Below are positions 6,154 to 6,373 of a stretch of 6,373 nucleotides of DNA, in pieces (the first letter of the stretch is position 1; every line of letters starts with the position of its first letter). The position numbers were made by a program, and so were the translations under genes. Location: contig URKT01000102.1 of assembly GCA_900548495.1 (NCBI GenBank), forward strand, positions 1 to 6,373, written 5' to 3'. Origin of the DNA: an uncultured Collinsella sp. (GTDB lineage: Bacteria; Actinomycetota; Coriobacteriia; Coriobacteriales; Coriobacteriaceae). The notes under the pieces were generated by a model. It was not told where the DNA came from and searched no databases. It saw only the letters and a program-made list of their open reading frames with translations.

Positions 6154-6184
6154 GTCCCCAAGTGCCGAACGTCTCCAAGTGCCG
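6154..6184. repeat. Short tandem direct repeat GTCYCCAAGTGCCG
   Basis: GTCCCCAAGTGCCG (6154-6167) and GTCTCCAAGTGCCG (6171-6184) match at 13 of 14 positions and start 17 bases apart. They continue the repeat-rich tract after the REP-like palindrome. No coding sequence explains them. Confidence 0.6.
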
Positions 6185-6227
6185 CATCTGGGCCAAGGCG
6201 ACGCCGATGCTTTGGCAACGCCAGCGA

Positions 6228-6326
6228 AAACCCACCTGAGCGAGCAAGGTGCCTTGAAGCGAAGCGGCATTGACCTTCTGGTCATGCCGCTGAAGCTGAA
6301 AGGCAGATTGCCGCTCAGGTGGGTTT
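6228..6326. repeat. 99-base branched palindromic element
   Basis: AAACCCACCTGAGCG (6228-6242) and CGCTCAGGTGGGTTT (6312-6326) form a perfect 15-bp outer stem. Inside are three hairpins: CAAGG-TG-CCTTG (6245-6256); a 12-pair stem with one bulged T, AGCGGCAT-T-GACC to GGTCATGCCGCT, closed by a TTCT loop (6263-6291); and GGCA-GAT-TGCC (6302-6312, sharing base 6312 with the outer stem). Purine-rich GAAGC/TGAAG words join them. The shape suggests a structured RNA or a cruciform-forming mobile repeat. Neither strand shows a strong T-run after the outer stem, so a simple terminator is less likely. No reading frame here looks like a gene. Confidence 0.7.
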
Positions 6327-6339
6327 GCAGCGTCGAGCC

Positions 6340-6367
6340 GTTACGCGGTTTGGTAAAACCGCGTAAC
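6340..6367. repeat. Perfect 12-bp hairpin at the right edge
   Basis: GTTACGCGGTTT (6340-6351), loop GGTA, AAACCGCGTAAC (6356-6367) form a perfect 12-bp stem. It lies only 13 bases from the branched element. It may be the terminator of a gene outside the window, an operator, or part of the same repeat element; the window ends six bases later, so its context is not visible. Confidence 0.7.
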
Positions 6368-6373
6368 TAATAC

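Noticed and set aside
6021..6370. Short frames on both strands at the right end (63-105 codons)
   Set aside because: They run across inverted repeats and hairpins, lack ribosome sites and show no protein-like pattern; the structure is better explained as repeats or RNA.
1..6373. CRISPR array, tRNA, rRNA or an insertion sequence
   Set aside because: No regularly spaced repeats, tRNA-like cloverleaf with CCA arm, rRNA words or transposase frame was found.

Overview
The window looks like a piece of a high-GC gut actinobacterium, most likely Collinsella or a close relative (Coriobacteriia). This is inferred from the protein style, the strong AAGGAGG-type ribosome sites and the REP-like GGGACAGT/AACCTGTCCCC palindromes between genes; no rRNA or marker gene confirms it. 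All six genes I can support lie on the minus strand, so transcription runs from high to low coordinates.

In order of transcription the genes are: an EamA/DMT-family transporter with an unusual C-terminal tail (5969-4887); a 183-base regulatory gap; a mannose-family PTS transporter made of a IIA-IIB fusion (4703-3780), IIC (3743-2949) and IID (2935-2102); a 198-base gap holding two hairpins; a two-domain SIS protein resembling the FrlB/Gfr sugar-amine-6-phosphate deglycases (1903-920); a strong intrinsic terminator; and a HAD-superfamily phosphatase (833-204) whose start codon sits about 20 bases past that terminator. The right end (5970-6373) holds no convincing gene but is rich in palindromes: a REP-like inverted repeat, a short direct repeat, a 99-base branched stem structure and a perfect 12-bp hairpin. 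The left 203 bases also hold only small palindromes.

The best reading is a catabolic operon for an Amadori-type sugar-amine (fructoselysine, glucoselysine or a relative). The PTS would import and phosphorylate the conjugate, and the SIS enzyme would split it into glucose 6-phosphate and the free amine or amino acid. No kinase is needed because the PTS phosphorylates during uptake. Gut Collinsella has been reported to consume fructoselysine, which fits, but substrate specificity cannot be read from this sequence. A 16-base motif, CGTTATRGTCRTTATA, occurs at the promoters of both the DMT transporter and the PTS operon, so the two units may share a regulator and the DMT protein may move a product or substrate of the pathway. 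No regulator gene lies in the window.

For three genes I moved the start downstream of the longest reading frame because the ribosome site points there: HAD (833), SIS (1903) and DMT (a TTG at 5969).
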